A stretch of DNA of 64,000 nt, from contig JALHPG010000001.1 in assembly GCA_022842625.1 (NCBI GenBank), positions 124,001-188,000 of the forward strand, given 5' to 3'. This document shows, one piece after another, positions 8,561-17,280 of the stretch. The translations under genes and the position numbers were made by a program. This stretch comes from Bacteroidia bacterium (GTDB lineage: Bacteria; Bacteroidota; Bacteroidia; B-17B0; Aurantibacillaceae). The notes under the pieces were generated by a model. It saw nothing but the letters and a program-made list of their open reading frames with translations, did not search any database and was not told the DNA's origin. Numbering within the stretch: the first letter of the stretch is position 1; every line of letters starts with the position of its first letter.

Positions 8561-10177
8561 GTGAAACGTAAAATTATTATAGGTACACGCGGAAGCGATC
8601 TAGCCTTATGGCAAGCTAATTACACCAAAAATTTATTGGAAGAAAAAGGTAACGAGGTTGAAATTAAAATTATTTCAACTGCCGGCGACCGCTCGCAACA
8701 ATACGAAACGAGTTTTGATAAACTGGAAGGCAAAGGTTTTTTTACAAAAGAGCTTGAAGAGTCGCTTTTAAATAAAACTATCGATCTTGCAGTACACTCC
8801 CATAAAGATCTTCCAACGGTTAGTCCGGATGGTTTAATGATCGCCGGTGTTTCAAAACGAGAAGATCCATCGGATATTTTAATTATAAATGATAAAGCGG
8901 CTGATGATAAACTAAAATTTGGTTTAAAGAAAAACGCCATAGTTGGAACTTCTTCTGCAAGAAGAAAATCACAATTATTAGCATTCAGACCTGATGTACA
9001 AGTAAAAGATCTTCGTGGCAATGTGCCAACCCGCATCAATAAATTAAGTGAGGGTGGTTACGATGCTATTTTAATTGCAACGGCCGGTGTAGAAAGATTA
9101 GAAATAGAGCTGGATGAATTCACCGTTGAAAAATTAAATCCCGAAGTGTTTGTTCCCGCTCCTGCACAAGGTGTTTTAGCATGGCAAACAAGAGAGGATG
9201 ATAATGAATTGTTAGATATTATTGATACGATAAGTGATCTGGATGTTTTAATTAAAATAAATATCGAGCGTCAGTTATTAAATATGTTCGACGGCGGTTG
9301 CCATTTACCATTTGGCGCTTATTGCGATACCGAAATGGATGATGAAGACCGTTTACGTTTTAAAGTTTGGGTAAGCATTGCCGATGATTGGGATAAGCAA
9401 CCAAAACAATTTTATTTTGATACCTTAGATACTGATGGTTTTGTTGACAGGATGTATGAACACATACGATCTGTAAAACCTAAAAAAATATTTATTTCAA
9501 AAACATTTAAAGAAGACGATTATTTTCCAACTGCATTAGGGAAATTAGGCTTTGAGGTACAGGGAACAAGTTTAATTGAGTTTAAACAAATTGCTATTCG
9601 TTTTTTACCAAGAACCGAGTGGATATTTTTTAGCAGCAAACATGCTGTACGATTTTTCTTTAATCAAAAGCCGGAATTGTGGCCGGGTGTAAAGTTTGGT
9701 TGTGTAGGAAGCTCTACCAGCGCAGAGTTACGATCGTTCGGACACCGTGCTGATTTTATTGGTCAAAGCACCGATATTAAATTAGTAGGCAAACAATTTA
9801 GCAGTAAAGTTGGAAACGCACGCGTTTTATTTCCTATTGCCAGAGGAAGTATGCAAAGCATACAATGGCAAATGGTAAAAAGAGAGAACGTAGTTAATTT
9901 AGAAGTTTACGCAACCTTAAACATTAGCCAAGAGATCTCGACTGAGAACGAAGTGTTGATCTTTACAAGCCCGAGTAATGTTGAATCGTATTTTGAAAAA
10001 AACACCATTCATCCGCACCAAAAACTTATTGCTATGGGCGAGGCAACCGGTAAGGCTTTAGAAAAATTGAAATTTAAAAAGTTTACTCTGCCAAGAAGTT
10101 TTGATGATCTGGGATTACTTCAAGCTGTTTTAGCATTACCTCAAGTTTCACAAGCGCCGCAGGTTTCGCAGCCATAG
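8561..10177 (+). CDS. hemCD: Porphobilinogen deaminase / uroporphyrinogen-III synthase fusion
   Basis: This 538-residue protein is a fusion of two consecutive haem enzymes. Residues 1-310 are hydroxymethylbilane synthase: IIIGTRGSDLALWQA, HSHKDLPT, GTSSARRKSQL, LRGNVPTRI, PAPAQGVLA and the dipyrromethane-binding Cys in FDGGCHLPFGAY (about residue 247). Residues 311-525 are a HemD-type domain (KKIFISKTF, WIFFSSKHAVRFF, VGSSTSAELRSFG, FTSPSNVESYF, AMGEATGKAL). Together they convert porphobilinogen to uroporphyrinogen III. The C-terminus carries a short repeat, PQVSQAPQVSQP, beyond the fold. The start is GTG at 8561, immediately after a -7 box. Confidence 0.93.
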   Translation: MKRKIIIGTRGSDLALWQANYTKNLLEEKGNEVEIKIISTAGDRSQQYETSFDKLEGKGFFTKELEESLLNKTIDLAVHSHKDLPTVSPDGLMIAGVSKREDPSDILIINDKAADDKLKFGLKKNAIVGTSSARRKSQLLAFRPDVQVKDLRGNVPTRINKLSEGGYDAILIATAGVERLEIELDEFTVEKLNPEVFVPAPAQGVLAWQTREDDNELLDIIDTISDLDVLIKINIERQLLNMFDGGCHLPFGAYCDTEMDDEDRLRFKVWVSIADDWDKQPKQFYFDTLDTDGFVDRMYEHIRSVKPKKIFISKTFKEDDYFPTALGKLGFEVQGTSLIEFKQIAIRFLPRTEWIFFSSKHAVRFFFNQKPELWPGVKFGCVGSSTSAELRSFGHRADFIGQSTDIKLVGKQFSSKVGNARVLFPIARGSMQSIQWQMVKRENVVNLEVYATLNISQEISTENEVLIFTSPSNVESYFEKNTIHPHQKLIAMGEATGKALEKLKFKKFTLPRSFDDLGLLQAVLALPQVSQAPQVSQP

Positions 10178-10269
10178 CAAATTAAAAATTGTAGTAGACT
10201 AAAAAAGCAAAAGTTAACTTTAGGATTTAATTTTAATTAGAAAATGCTTGTATTTTCTGGTCTCTACAT

Positions 10270-11847
10270 TTATTTGATCTTGTAAATAGATAGCGATTCC
10301 TTTTCAAATACCTTATTTGCAAGTAATGTCGTTAGTTTTGTGTTTTTTCTCAAGCCAGGATCGATCACGAAAATGTATTTAATGTTTTTGTGATCATTAA
10401 CAAAATTAGCCGCATTATCTGCACTTGTATTTACACTCGTGTATCCAACTCTATCTAATAAATAAAGAGATCTGTTAATTGTTCCATCACCAAGACAAAG
10501 AATAGTGTCAGACTCTAAAACCCCAATTTTTTTTATATCAAGTGTCGGATCTTCAAGCGCCTTATAATATTGTCTGTCGAACCAATAGATCCAAAAAAAA
10601 TTCTTTTGTTCAAAAGCGTTAAATACAATTGAGTTCTCAATATTGTTTACGTTACAATTAATTTTTTTCCAGGTTTTTATGCCGCTGGTGTAGGTGCCAA
10701 ATAGAAGCATGATCAATAAAACTGTCCAAACAATTTTAAAATTATTAATTACATAGTTGTGATAAATTATTTTAAAGATAAAAAACAAAGCGACAACAAC
10801 TATTCCCGTTGATGTGATCAAATAATAATCATGTACATCAAATGCATCAAAAAACAAAAGTATGTATGCAATAAAGATAACCACACAGCTTATAAGAATT
10901 AATGATGCTGAAAAATATTTTTTTAGGTTAAAAAAACTATTGGCAATTATAAAAATTAAAACTCCAATTAAAAGAAAAGGATTAAGTATTTGCGGCAGTA
11001 AATTAAAGATCAAACTATTAAAATTATCGCTTATTCGTTGTGGTTGAAGATCCCAAATTGGCAGTGTGCCTACCAAAAAGAAACTATTTCTGTTTTTGAT
11101 ATTATAATTATTCGCATAAATAAACCATGCACTCCATACTAAAAAAGGAAAGAGTAATAGAAAAAATTTAATGGCATTTTTTTTATTGAATGCACTAAGG
11201 TTTATTTTTTTATTTTCTACCGCCTCAAAAAACAAGTATACTAAACAAAGTAAATATACCATTGCCGAAGAAGCCTTTAATAATCCTGCTAATGAAAAAA
11301 CAGACACAAATAAAATTAACTTTTGGTTATTTTTTGTTTTTATCCAATTATAAAAAAAATAAAAACCTATCATACTCAACGAAAAAGCCTGAATGTCGCT
11401 AATAGTAGAGATGCCGTAATAAGAAAGATTTGCTGAAGAGAAAATTAATGCGGCAAAACATGCGGCAAAGATCTTATTCTTAAATTCTTCCAAAAAGAGT
11501 TTATAGATATAAAACAAACCGAAAATTAGAAACGCCAAATTTATTAATCGATAGATGACCGTATGCACCCCGGTGATCTTCCAAATATTGCCAACTAAAA
11601 ATTGTACAATAGGAAAATCACTGGCAGCTTTGCCTGTTAGTGTATTTCCAAGATTATTTACAGAAGGCTCTAAGAGTGTTCCTCTATTGTGATAAAAACT
11701 TTGTGCAAAAGATAAGCAGTCAAATTGGCGCCAGGCATGCACGGTTCTTGGTTCTATTTTTGCAATGTAGGGGTAATTAAAAACTATCATCTGCAAAACA
11801 ATAATTAAAAAGAAAAGCAGATGTTTATAATTTAAAACCCTAAGCAT
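10270..11847 (-). CDS. Polytopic membrane glycosyltransferase (PMT/ArnT-like)
   Basis: This 525-residue protein has about ten to twelve hydrophobic segments spread over residues 5-400 and a soluble C-terminal part of about 120 residues. After the first helix comes a lumenal loop with IEPRTVHAWRQFDCLSFA, placing acidic and Arg/His residues where GT-C transferases of the PMT/ArnT type bind a polyprenyl-phosphate sugar donor. The C-terminal region ends with a possible extracytoplasmic domain (YFVIDPGLRKNTK). Sugar and acceptor cannot be told. It is alone on this strand, 28 nt beyond phoH and likely part of the same leftward run. Confidence 0.7.
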   Translation of the reverse strand: MLRVLNYKHLLFFLIIVLQMIVFNYPYIAKIEPRTVHAWRQFDCLSFAQSFYHNRGTLLEPSVNNLGNTLTGKAASDFPIVQFLVGNIWKITGVHTVIYRLINLAFLIFGLFYIYKLFLEEFKNKIFAACFAALIFSSANLSYYGISTISDIQAFSLSMIGFYFFYNWIKTKNNQKLILFVSVFSLAGLLKASSAMVYLLCLVYLFFEAVENKKINLSAFNKKNAIKFFLLLFPFLVWSAWFIYANNYNIKNRNSFFLVGTLPIWDLQPQRISDNFNSLIFNLLPQILNPFLLIGVLIFIIANSFFNLKKYFSASLILISCVVIFIAYILLFFDAFDVHDYYLITSTGIVVVALFFIFKIIYHNYVINNFKIVWTVLLIMLLFGTYTSGIKTWKKINCNVNNIENSIVFNAFEQKNFFWIYWFDRQYYKALEDPTLDIKKIGVLESDTILCLGDGTINRSLYLLDRVGYTSVNTSADNAANFVNDHKNIKYIFVIDPGLRKNTKLTTLLANKVFEKESLSIYKIK

Positions 11848-11874
11848 ACATAAATGTAATGTTATTTAAAACTA

Positions 11875-13227
11875 TTACAACAAGTCGTTTGCTAAATTTG
11901 CCAATTCACTACGTTCACCTTTTTCTAGAGTAATGTGTGCGTATAATTTTTGGCCTTTTACTTTTTCTATCAAATAGCTTAAGCCATTACTTTGTGCATC
12001 CAAATAAGGTGTATCAATTTGATTGATATCGCCGGTAAAAATAATTTTTGTATTCTCCCCTGCTCTTGTAATAATTGTTTTAACCTCATGCGGCGTTAAG
12101 TTTTGTGCCTCATCTACAATAAAGAAAACATTACTTAAACTTCTGCCGCGGATATACGCCAATGGACAAACTACTAATTTTTGAGATTCGATCATCTCGG
12201 CAATTTGTTTATGCTCTTTATCTTTTTCGCTAAACTGACTACGAATGAATTTCAAATTATCCCATAACGGTTCCATGTAGGGATTTAATTTACTGTTCAC
12301 GTCGCCCGGCAAATAACCAATGTCTTTATTGCTTAGTGGTACTATAGGGCGCGCTAAATATATCTGATGGTAATTTCTTCTTAACTCTAATGCACCCGCA
12401 AGAGACAATAATGTTTTTCCGGTTCCGGCCACACCTTGTATACTCACTAATTTAATATCCTGATTCATGATGGCATCTAAAGCAAACGATTGCTCTGCAT
12501 TTTTTGGTATCACACCAAAAGCCGAAGTTTTAATTACACGGTGCAGCGTATCATCCTCTGCATTGTAACGTGCCATAACACTTTGCGAACCATTTTTTAT
12601 TACATAATAATGGTTTGGTAAACTCTTATGATTTTTTAAAATTGTTTTTGCTTTACAGCTGCCGGTATTGTAAATGGTAGCAATTTGCTCTGCTGTTGCT
12701 TTAACATCTTCAGAATTTCCGGTATATAATTCATCAACCGTTTTTATTTTACCGGTTTCATAATCCTCTGCATTTAAGCTTAAACTTTTTGCTTTAATAC
12801 GAAGGTTTATATCCTTAGTAACTAAAACAACTTTTCTGTCGGGGTGCATTTCTGCAGTATATAAAGCTGTATTTAAAATACGGTGATCGGCTTTACGATC
12901 AGCAAAAATACGTTCGGCATTTATTTTTGAAGAGAAATTCATCTCTATTTTAAACATGCCTCGTGTTGGACCATTAATTGGCGTCCACTCCTGTAAGGTA
13001 TTGTTACCACTTAACTTATCAATGTATCGTGTAAATTCTCGAGCCGAAAAGTTTTTAGTATCGTTACCCTTTTTAAAATTATCCAACTCTTCTAAAACAG
13101 TAATTGGAATTACCACATCGTGTTCTGCAAAATTTTTAATTGCTGTGTGATCGTAAATAATAACAGAGGTATCTAACACAAATATTTTTTTGTCGTTGAT
13201 ACTTGCCTTTGGAGTTCTTTTGGCCAT
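11875..13227 (-). CDS. PIN domain-PhoH family ATPase
   Basis: This 450-residue protein has an N-terminal PIN-like nuclease domain (IFVLDTSVIIYDH, ITVLEELDNFKKG, ADHRILNTALY) and a C-terminal PhoH ATPase/helicase domain from about residue 235 (Walker A IQGVAGTGKTLLSLAG; Walker B VFFIVDEAQNLTPHEVKTIITRAGE; TGDINQID). PIN-PhoH (PhoH2, YlaK) proteins are thought to act on RNA as coupled helicase-RNase enzymes. The acidic PIN residues (D in VLDTS, E-E in LEELD, D in KADHR) are present, so the nuclease is probably active. It lies downstream of typA on the same strand, separated by a strong terminator. Confidence 0.9.
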   Translation of the reverse strand: MAKRTPKASINDKKIFVLDTSVIIYDHTAIKNFAEHDVVIPITVLEELDNFKKGNDTKNFSAREFTRYIDKLSGNNTLQEWTPINGPTRGMFKIEMNFSSKINAERIFADRKADHRILNTALYTAEMHPDRKVVLVTKDINLRIKAKSLSLNAEDYETGKIKTVDELYTGNSEDVKATAEQIATIYNTGSCKAKTILKNHKSLPNHYYVIKNGSQSVMARYNAEDDTLHRVIKTSAFGVIPKNAEQSFALDAIMNQDIKLVSIQGVAGTGKTLLSLAGALELRRNYHQIYLARPIVPLSNKDIGYLPGDVNSKLNPYMEPLWDNLKFIRSQFSEKDKEHKQIAEMIESQKLVVCPLAYIRGRSLSNVFFIVDEAQNLTPHEVKTIITRAGENTKIIFTGDINQIDTPYLDAQSNGLSYLIEKVKGQKLYAHITLEKGERSELANLANDLL

Positions 13228-13327
13228 AAAAATAAATTAAATAACTTATGGTAAAGCTATTAATCCGATGATGGTTTTATAAAGAAGTAATCATTTGATT
13301 TTAACAATGAATTGTTTATTTAAACAA

Positions 13328-13358
13328 AAAGCCCTCTGGTATTGAACCAGAGGGCTTT
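13328..13358 (-). terminator. Rho-independent terminator downstream of typA
   Basis: The inverted repeat AAAGCCCTCTGGT ... ACCAGAGGGCTTT with a 5-nt loop (centre about 13343) is followed on the - strand by a T-rich run (TTTTTGTTT). It lies 20 nt past the typA stop and before phoH. Confidence 0.85.
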
Positions 13359-13378
13359 AATTGTTTTATAGAGTCTTA

Positions 13379-15190
13379 TTATTGAGCTTCTAATTTTTTA
13401 CCCATACGTTTTCTTTCGTTTTCCTCTAAATAAATTTTACGAAGACGGATAAATGATGGTGTAATTTCTACATACTCATCACCTTGGATATATTCCATTG
13501 CTTCCTCTAAACTGAATTTAATTTTTGGAACGATACGCATTTTCTCATCTGTACCAGAAGCACGCATGTTTGTTAATTGTTTTTCGGTACAAACGTTTAC
13601 AACTAGATCATCAGGACGAATATGCTCGCCAATGATCATTCCCGGATAGATCTCTTCACCTGCTTCGATAAAGAATTTACCACGATCTTGTAATTTATCA
13701 ATACTGTATGCAACCGCCGACCCTTTATCTTTACTGATCAATACACCAGCAATACGACTTGGGATTGGCCCTTTCCATGGCTCATAAGCTTTAAAACGGT
13801 GAGCCATAATTGCTTCACCCGCAGTAGCTGTTAACACGTTATTACGTAATCCAATGATACCACGTGAAGGAATTTCAAACTCAATGTGAGTAAGATCTCC
13901 TTTAGGCTCCATAATTAATAAATTACCTTTACGTTGACTAACTAAGTCAATTACCTTACTTGAAGATTCTTGCGGAACATCCACAGTTAACACCTCAACC
14001 GGCTCACACTTAACACCATCAATTTCTTTAATGATAACTTGTGGTTGACCTAATTGTAATTCGTATCCCTCGCGACGCATTGTCTCGATCAATACTGATA
14101 AGTGAAGAATACCACGGCCAAATACTAAGTAAGAATCAGGAGATCCTGTTTCTTCTACACGCATTGCTAAGTTCTTCTCTAACTCTTTAAATAAACGATC
14201 ACGTAAGTGACGAGATGTAACGAATTTACCATCTTTGCCAAAAAATGGAGAGTTGTTAATTGTAAACAACATACTCATTGTTGGTTCATCAATATGCATA
14301 GTTGGCATACCTTCAGGATTTTCGAAATCAGCAACTGTATCACCAATTTCAAAACCTTCAATTCCTGTAAATGCGCAAATATCACCTGTTTCAGCCTCGG
14401 TAACTTTCATTTTACCTAAACCTTCAAACACAAATAATTCTTTAATACGTGATTTTTGAATTCTGCCATCGCGTTTTACAACGCTAACAGGCATATTTTC
14501 TTTAATGTTACCGCGGAAAATACGGCCAACAGCAATACGACCAATAAATGAAGAATAATCTAAAGATGTAATTTGAATTTGTAAAGTTCCTTCTCTTTTA
14601 GGAGCAGTAGGAATATTTTCAATAATTGTATCTAATAAATAAGTAACGTCTGTTGTTGGCGTTTTGTAATCTGGACCCATCCAACCTTGTTTACTTGAAC
14701 CGTAAACAGTAGGGAAATCTAACTGATCTTCGTTTGCATCTAAGTTAAAGAATAAGTCAAATACGTTATCATGAACTTCTTCAGGACGACAATTTGGTTT
14801 ATCTACTTTATTGATAACTAAAATTGCTTTTTTACCGGCAGCAATAGCTTTTTGAAGCACGAAACGTGTTTGAGGCATAGGCCCTTCAAAAGCATCCACT
14901 AATAAAATAACACCGTCGGCCATGTTCATCACACGCTCAACCTCTCCTCCAAAGTCGGCGTGACCAGGAGTATCAATAATATTAATTTTAGTTCCTTTGT
15001 ATTGAACCGATACGTTTTTTGCAAGAATGGTAATACCACGCTCACGTTCAAGATCGTTATTATCAAGAATAAGTTCTCCAGTAGCTTGGTTTTCGCGGAA
15101 TAAATTACACTGGTGTAAAATTTTATCTACCAGGGTCGTTTTACCGTGGTCAACGTGGGCAATAATGGCAATGTTTCTAATTTCAGACAT
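13379..15190 (-). CDS. typA: Translational GTPase TypA/BipA
   Basis: This 603-residue ribosome-binding GTPase has the full set of motifs: G1 AHVDHGKTT, G2 RERGITI, G3 DTPGHADF and G4 NKVDKPN, followed by domain II (IGRIAVGRIFRGNI), EF-G-like domains (GRGILHLSVLIETMRREGYELQ, PSRGIIGLRN) and the TypA-specific C-terminal domain. TypA assists 50S maturation and translation under stress. It has its own terminator and no operon partner. Confidence 0.97.
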   Translation of the reverse strand: MSEIRNIAIIAHVDHGKTTLVDKILHQCNLFRENQATGELILDNNDLERERGITILAKNVSVQYKGTKINIIDTPGHADFGGEVERVMNMADGVILLVDAFEGPMPQTRFVLQKAIAAGKKAILVINKVDKPNCRPEEVHDNVFDLFFNLDANEDQLDFPTVYGSSKQGWMGPDYKTPTTDVTYLLDTIIENIPTAPKREGTLQIQITSLDYSSFIGRIAVGRIFRGNIKENMPVSVVKRDGRIQKSRIKELFVFEGLGKMKVTEAETGDICAFTGIEGFEIGDTVADFENPEGMPTMHIDEPTMSMLFTINNSPFFGKDGKFVTSRHLRDRLFKELEKNLAMRVEETGSPDSYLVFGRGILHLSVLIETMRREGYELQLGQPQVIIKEIDGVKCEPVEVLTVDVPQESSSKVIDLVSQRKGNLLIMEPKGDLTHIEFEIPSRGIIGLRNNVLTATAGEAIMAHRFKAYEPWKGPIPSRIAGVLISKDKGSAVAYSIDKLQDRGKFFIEAGEEIYPGMIIGEHIRPDDLVVNVCTEKQLTNMRASGTDEKMRIVPKIKFSLEEAMEYIQGDEYVEITPSFIRLRKIYLEENERKRMGKKLEAQ

Positions 15191-15457
15191 ATTTTGTTTT
15201 TTAAGCGCCGCAAAGATATGCTTTTTATTGGTTAAACTACTTTATTACAAAGGATTATATAGTTTATTATAGGTGATTTTAACAAATAATCGGAGAATTG
15301 TACCTTAGATCAAAAAACATTAATGCCCTGCAAAAAGCCTAAATCTATTCCGTTTTATACAGGTTTATACGCCTATTTGCATAAAAAGGCCGTCAAAATA
15401 GCTAAAAATGGCAAAAAAATATTTTCGGGATAACCGGAATGGAAAAAACCGATCTGT

Positions 15458-16093
15458 CTAAATTTTATCAGATTCGATGATGTGTTTTCCTTTTAAATTC
15501 TGGTTTGCTGCAGTAATCATTCGCAATGCAATAGCACTGGCTCTTACGCCTTTGTATTTTTTTAGACTGCCAAAAAAAAGTGGGCCTAATAAACTCATAA
15601 AAATAATTCCAATTTTTTCCCCTAATCTAAATTCATTTCTTTTTCCTAAAATAATCGAAGGGCGAAGAATTATGAACGTTTCAAAATTAAGCTCAGAAAT
15701 TTTTTTCTCCAACTCTCCTTTTGTTCTTAAATAAAAATTATTTGAATTGTAATCGGCGCCAATAGATGAAACAAGAATAAATTGTTTAGTGCCATTCTGT
15801 TTTGCAATGTGGGCAATGTTATAAGGATACTCGCAATCTATTTTATATTGGTTTTCTTTTGAGCCTGCTTTTTTTATGGTTGTTCCTATGGCACAAAAGA
15901 CGTCATCACCTTTTATTGACTCTGGATCAATATTATCAAAATCAATTAGGAGCTCTTCAAACTTTAAATGGTTAAAATCTGACTTACGTCTAACTAATAA
16001 TATCACACGCGAATAAAATTTGGAATCGTTAAGACGCCTTACAATTTTACTGCCAACTAAGCCCGTGGCCCCAATAATTAAAGCGGTTTTCAT
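15458..16093 (-). CDS. NAD(P)-binding epimerase-like protein (HTATIP2 type)
   Basis: This 211-residue Rossmann-fold protein starts MKTALIIGATGLVGSKIVRRL, with the GxxGxxG NAD(P)-binding motif, and has FCAIGTTIKKAGSK, QFILVSSIGAD and the LRTKGELE segment with the Y-x-x-x-K-like position shifted to YLRTKGE, typical of atypical short-chain/NmrA-like proteins related to HTATIP2. The substrate is unknown. It lies 34 nt from hemE on the same strand. The 267 nt upstream of typA and downstream of this gene hold no supportable feature. Confidence 0.8.
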   Translation of the reverse strand: MKTALIIGATGLVGSKIVRRLNDSKFYSRVILLVRRKSDFNHLKFEELLIDFDNIDPESIKGDDVFCAIGTTIKKAGSKENQYKIDCEYPYNIAHIAKQNGTKQFILVSSIGADYNSNNFYLRTKGELEKKISELNFETFIILRPSIILGKRNEFRLGEKIGIIFMSLLGPLFFGSLKKYKGVRASAIALRMITAANQNLKGKHIIESDKI

Positions 16094-16127
16094 GATCCAT
16101 TCGAATTAAATTAAAGGAAATATATTT

Positions 16128-17153
16128 TTACTCCCATTTGTAGTCCTTCACCACATCAACGAAAAATTTAACCTTTTGTTTATCAATATCCGGGTACAAA
16201 CCATGACCCAAATTACAGATATAGCGGTTCTTACCAAATGCACTAAGCATTGAATGCGTTTCTTCTATGATCTTTTTTTCATTGGCATATAATAAACACG
16301 GGTCAGCATTACCTTGTAAGGTTTTTGTACCGGCTTGTTTACGCGCTGTTAAAGGGTTAATCGTCCAATCTAGTCCGATTGAATTACATGAGGTTTCTGA
16401 AATTTTTTGAACCGCATAATGTGCATCCTTAGCAAACACAGTTACAGGAACCAATGGCGACAAGGCGTCGCAAATTTTAGACATATATTTTAATGAGAAC
16501 TCATAAAACATTTGTTCGCTTAAAACACCGGCCCACGAATCAAATAACTGCAAAATGTTTGCGCCTGCAGCAACCTGACCTTTTAAATAATTAATTGTGC
16601 TTTGTGTTATTTTTTCTAATAACTGATGTGCTAATTCAGGTTGTGTATATAAAAATTGTTTCGCTTTACTAAATGTTTTGCTTCCGCTTCCTTCTATCAT
16701 ATAAGCAAAAATTGTCCAAGGGGCGCCGGCAAAGCCAATTAAAGGCACGCGATCGTTCAACTCTTTTTTAGTAAGCTGTAATGCTTTAATAACATAATCC
16801 AGATCACCGGCCTCGGCAATTCTTAATTTGTCAACGTCGGCTTTGGTTTTAATGGTGTTTTCAAACCATGGTCCTTTGGCCTCTATCATTTGGTAAGGTA
16901 AACCCATTGCTTCGGGAATAACTAAAATGTCACTAAAAATTATAGCGGCATCTACACCTAAAATATCAACGGGTTGAATAGTTACCTCGCAGGCTAACTC
17001 CGGATTTTTAACAAACTCTATAAAGTTTTTTGCTTTACTTCTGGTAGCTCTGTATTCCGGTAACACACGGCCGGCCTGGCGCATTAACCAAATTGGCGCA
17101 CGTTCAACTTCTTGTCCCTTAGCAGCTCTTAATAATAAATCGTTTTTTAACAT
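16128..17153 (-). CDS. hemE: Uroporphyrinogen decarboxylase
   Basis: HemE removes four carboxyl groups from uroporphyrinogen III to give coproporphyrinogen III. The 341-residue protein has the signature [21 protein letters not shown] (substrate-binding Arg and Gln), [14 protein letters not shown] with the catalytic Asp, [25 protein letters not shown] and [10 protein letters not shown]. Length and motifs are normal. It acts just after the hemCD product, 6 kb away on the opposite strand, so the pathway genes are near but not in one operon. Confidence 0.96.
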   Translation of the reverse strand: MLKNDLLLRAAKGQEVERAPIWLMRQAGRVLPEYRATRSKAKNFIEFVKNPELACEVTIQPVDILGVDAAIIFSDILVIPEAMGLPYQMIEAKGPWFENTIKTKADVDKLRIAEAGDLDYVIKALQLTKKELNDRVPLIGFAGAPWTIFAYMIEGSGSKTFSKAKQFLYTQPELAHQLLEKITQSTINYLKGQVAAGANILQLFDSWAGVLSEQMFYEFSLKYMSKICDALSPLVPVTVFAKDAHYAVQKISETSCNSIGLDWTINPLTARKQAGTKTLQGNADPCLLYANEKKIIEETHSMLSAFGKNRYICNLGHGLYPDIDKQKVKFFVDVVKDYKWE

Positions 17154-17280
17154 CGGTGTAAAGGTACAAGCAAATTCTATAATTCATAAAAAATATTCAA
17201 GCTAATTATCTTCAAAATAGTGATGAACGGTTTTTTATCTAAAATTAAACAGGCGTATATTGCGTTAACAAAATATACTC

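Noticed and set aside
10239-10258. AGAAAAT/ATTTTCT hairpin after hemCD as terminator
   Set aside because: The stem is only 7 bp, A/T-only apart from one G:C pair, and has no clear T tract, so support is too weak.
14207-14459. Reading frames on the + strand over typA, and similar long frames over hemA, hemE, the ABC gene and others
   Set aside because: They overlap well-supported genes in other frames and have no family features; the low-GC coding strand often leaves open antisense frames.
15323-15433. Small frame encoding MPCKKPKSIPFYTGLYAYL and ending KKIFSG (36 residues)
   Set aside because: No family match, no good promoter or ribosome-binding site, and the region is A/T-rich, so chance is the best explanation.
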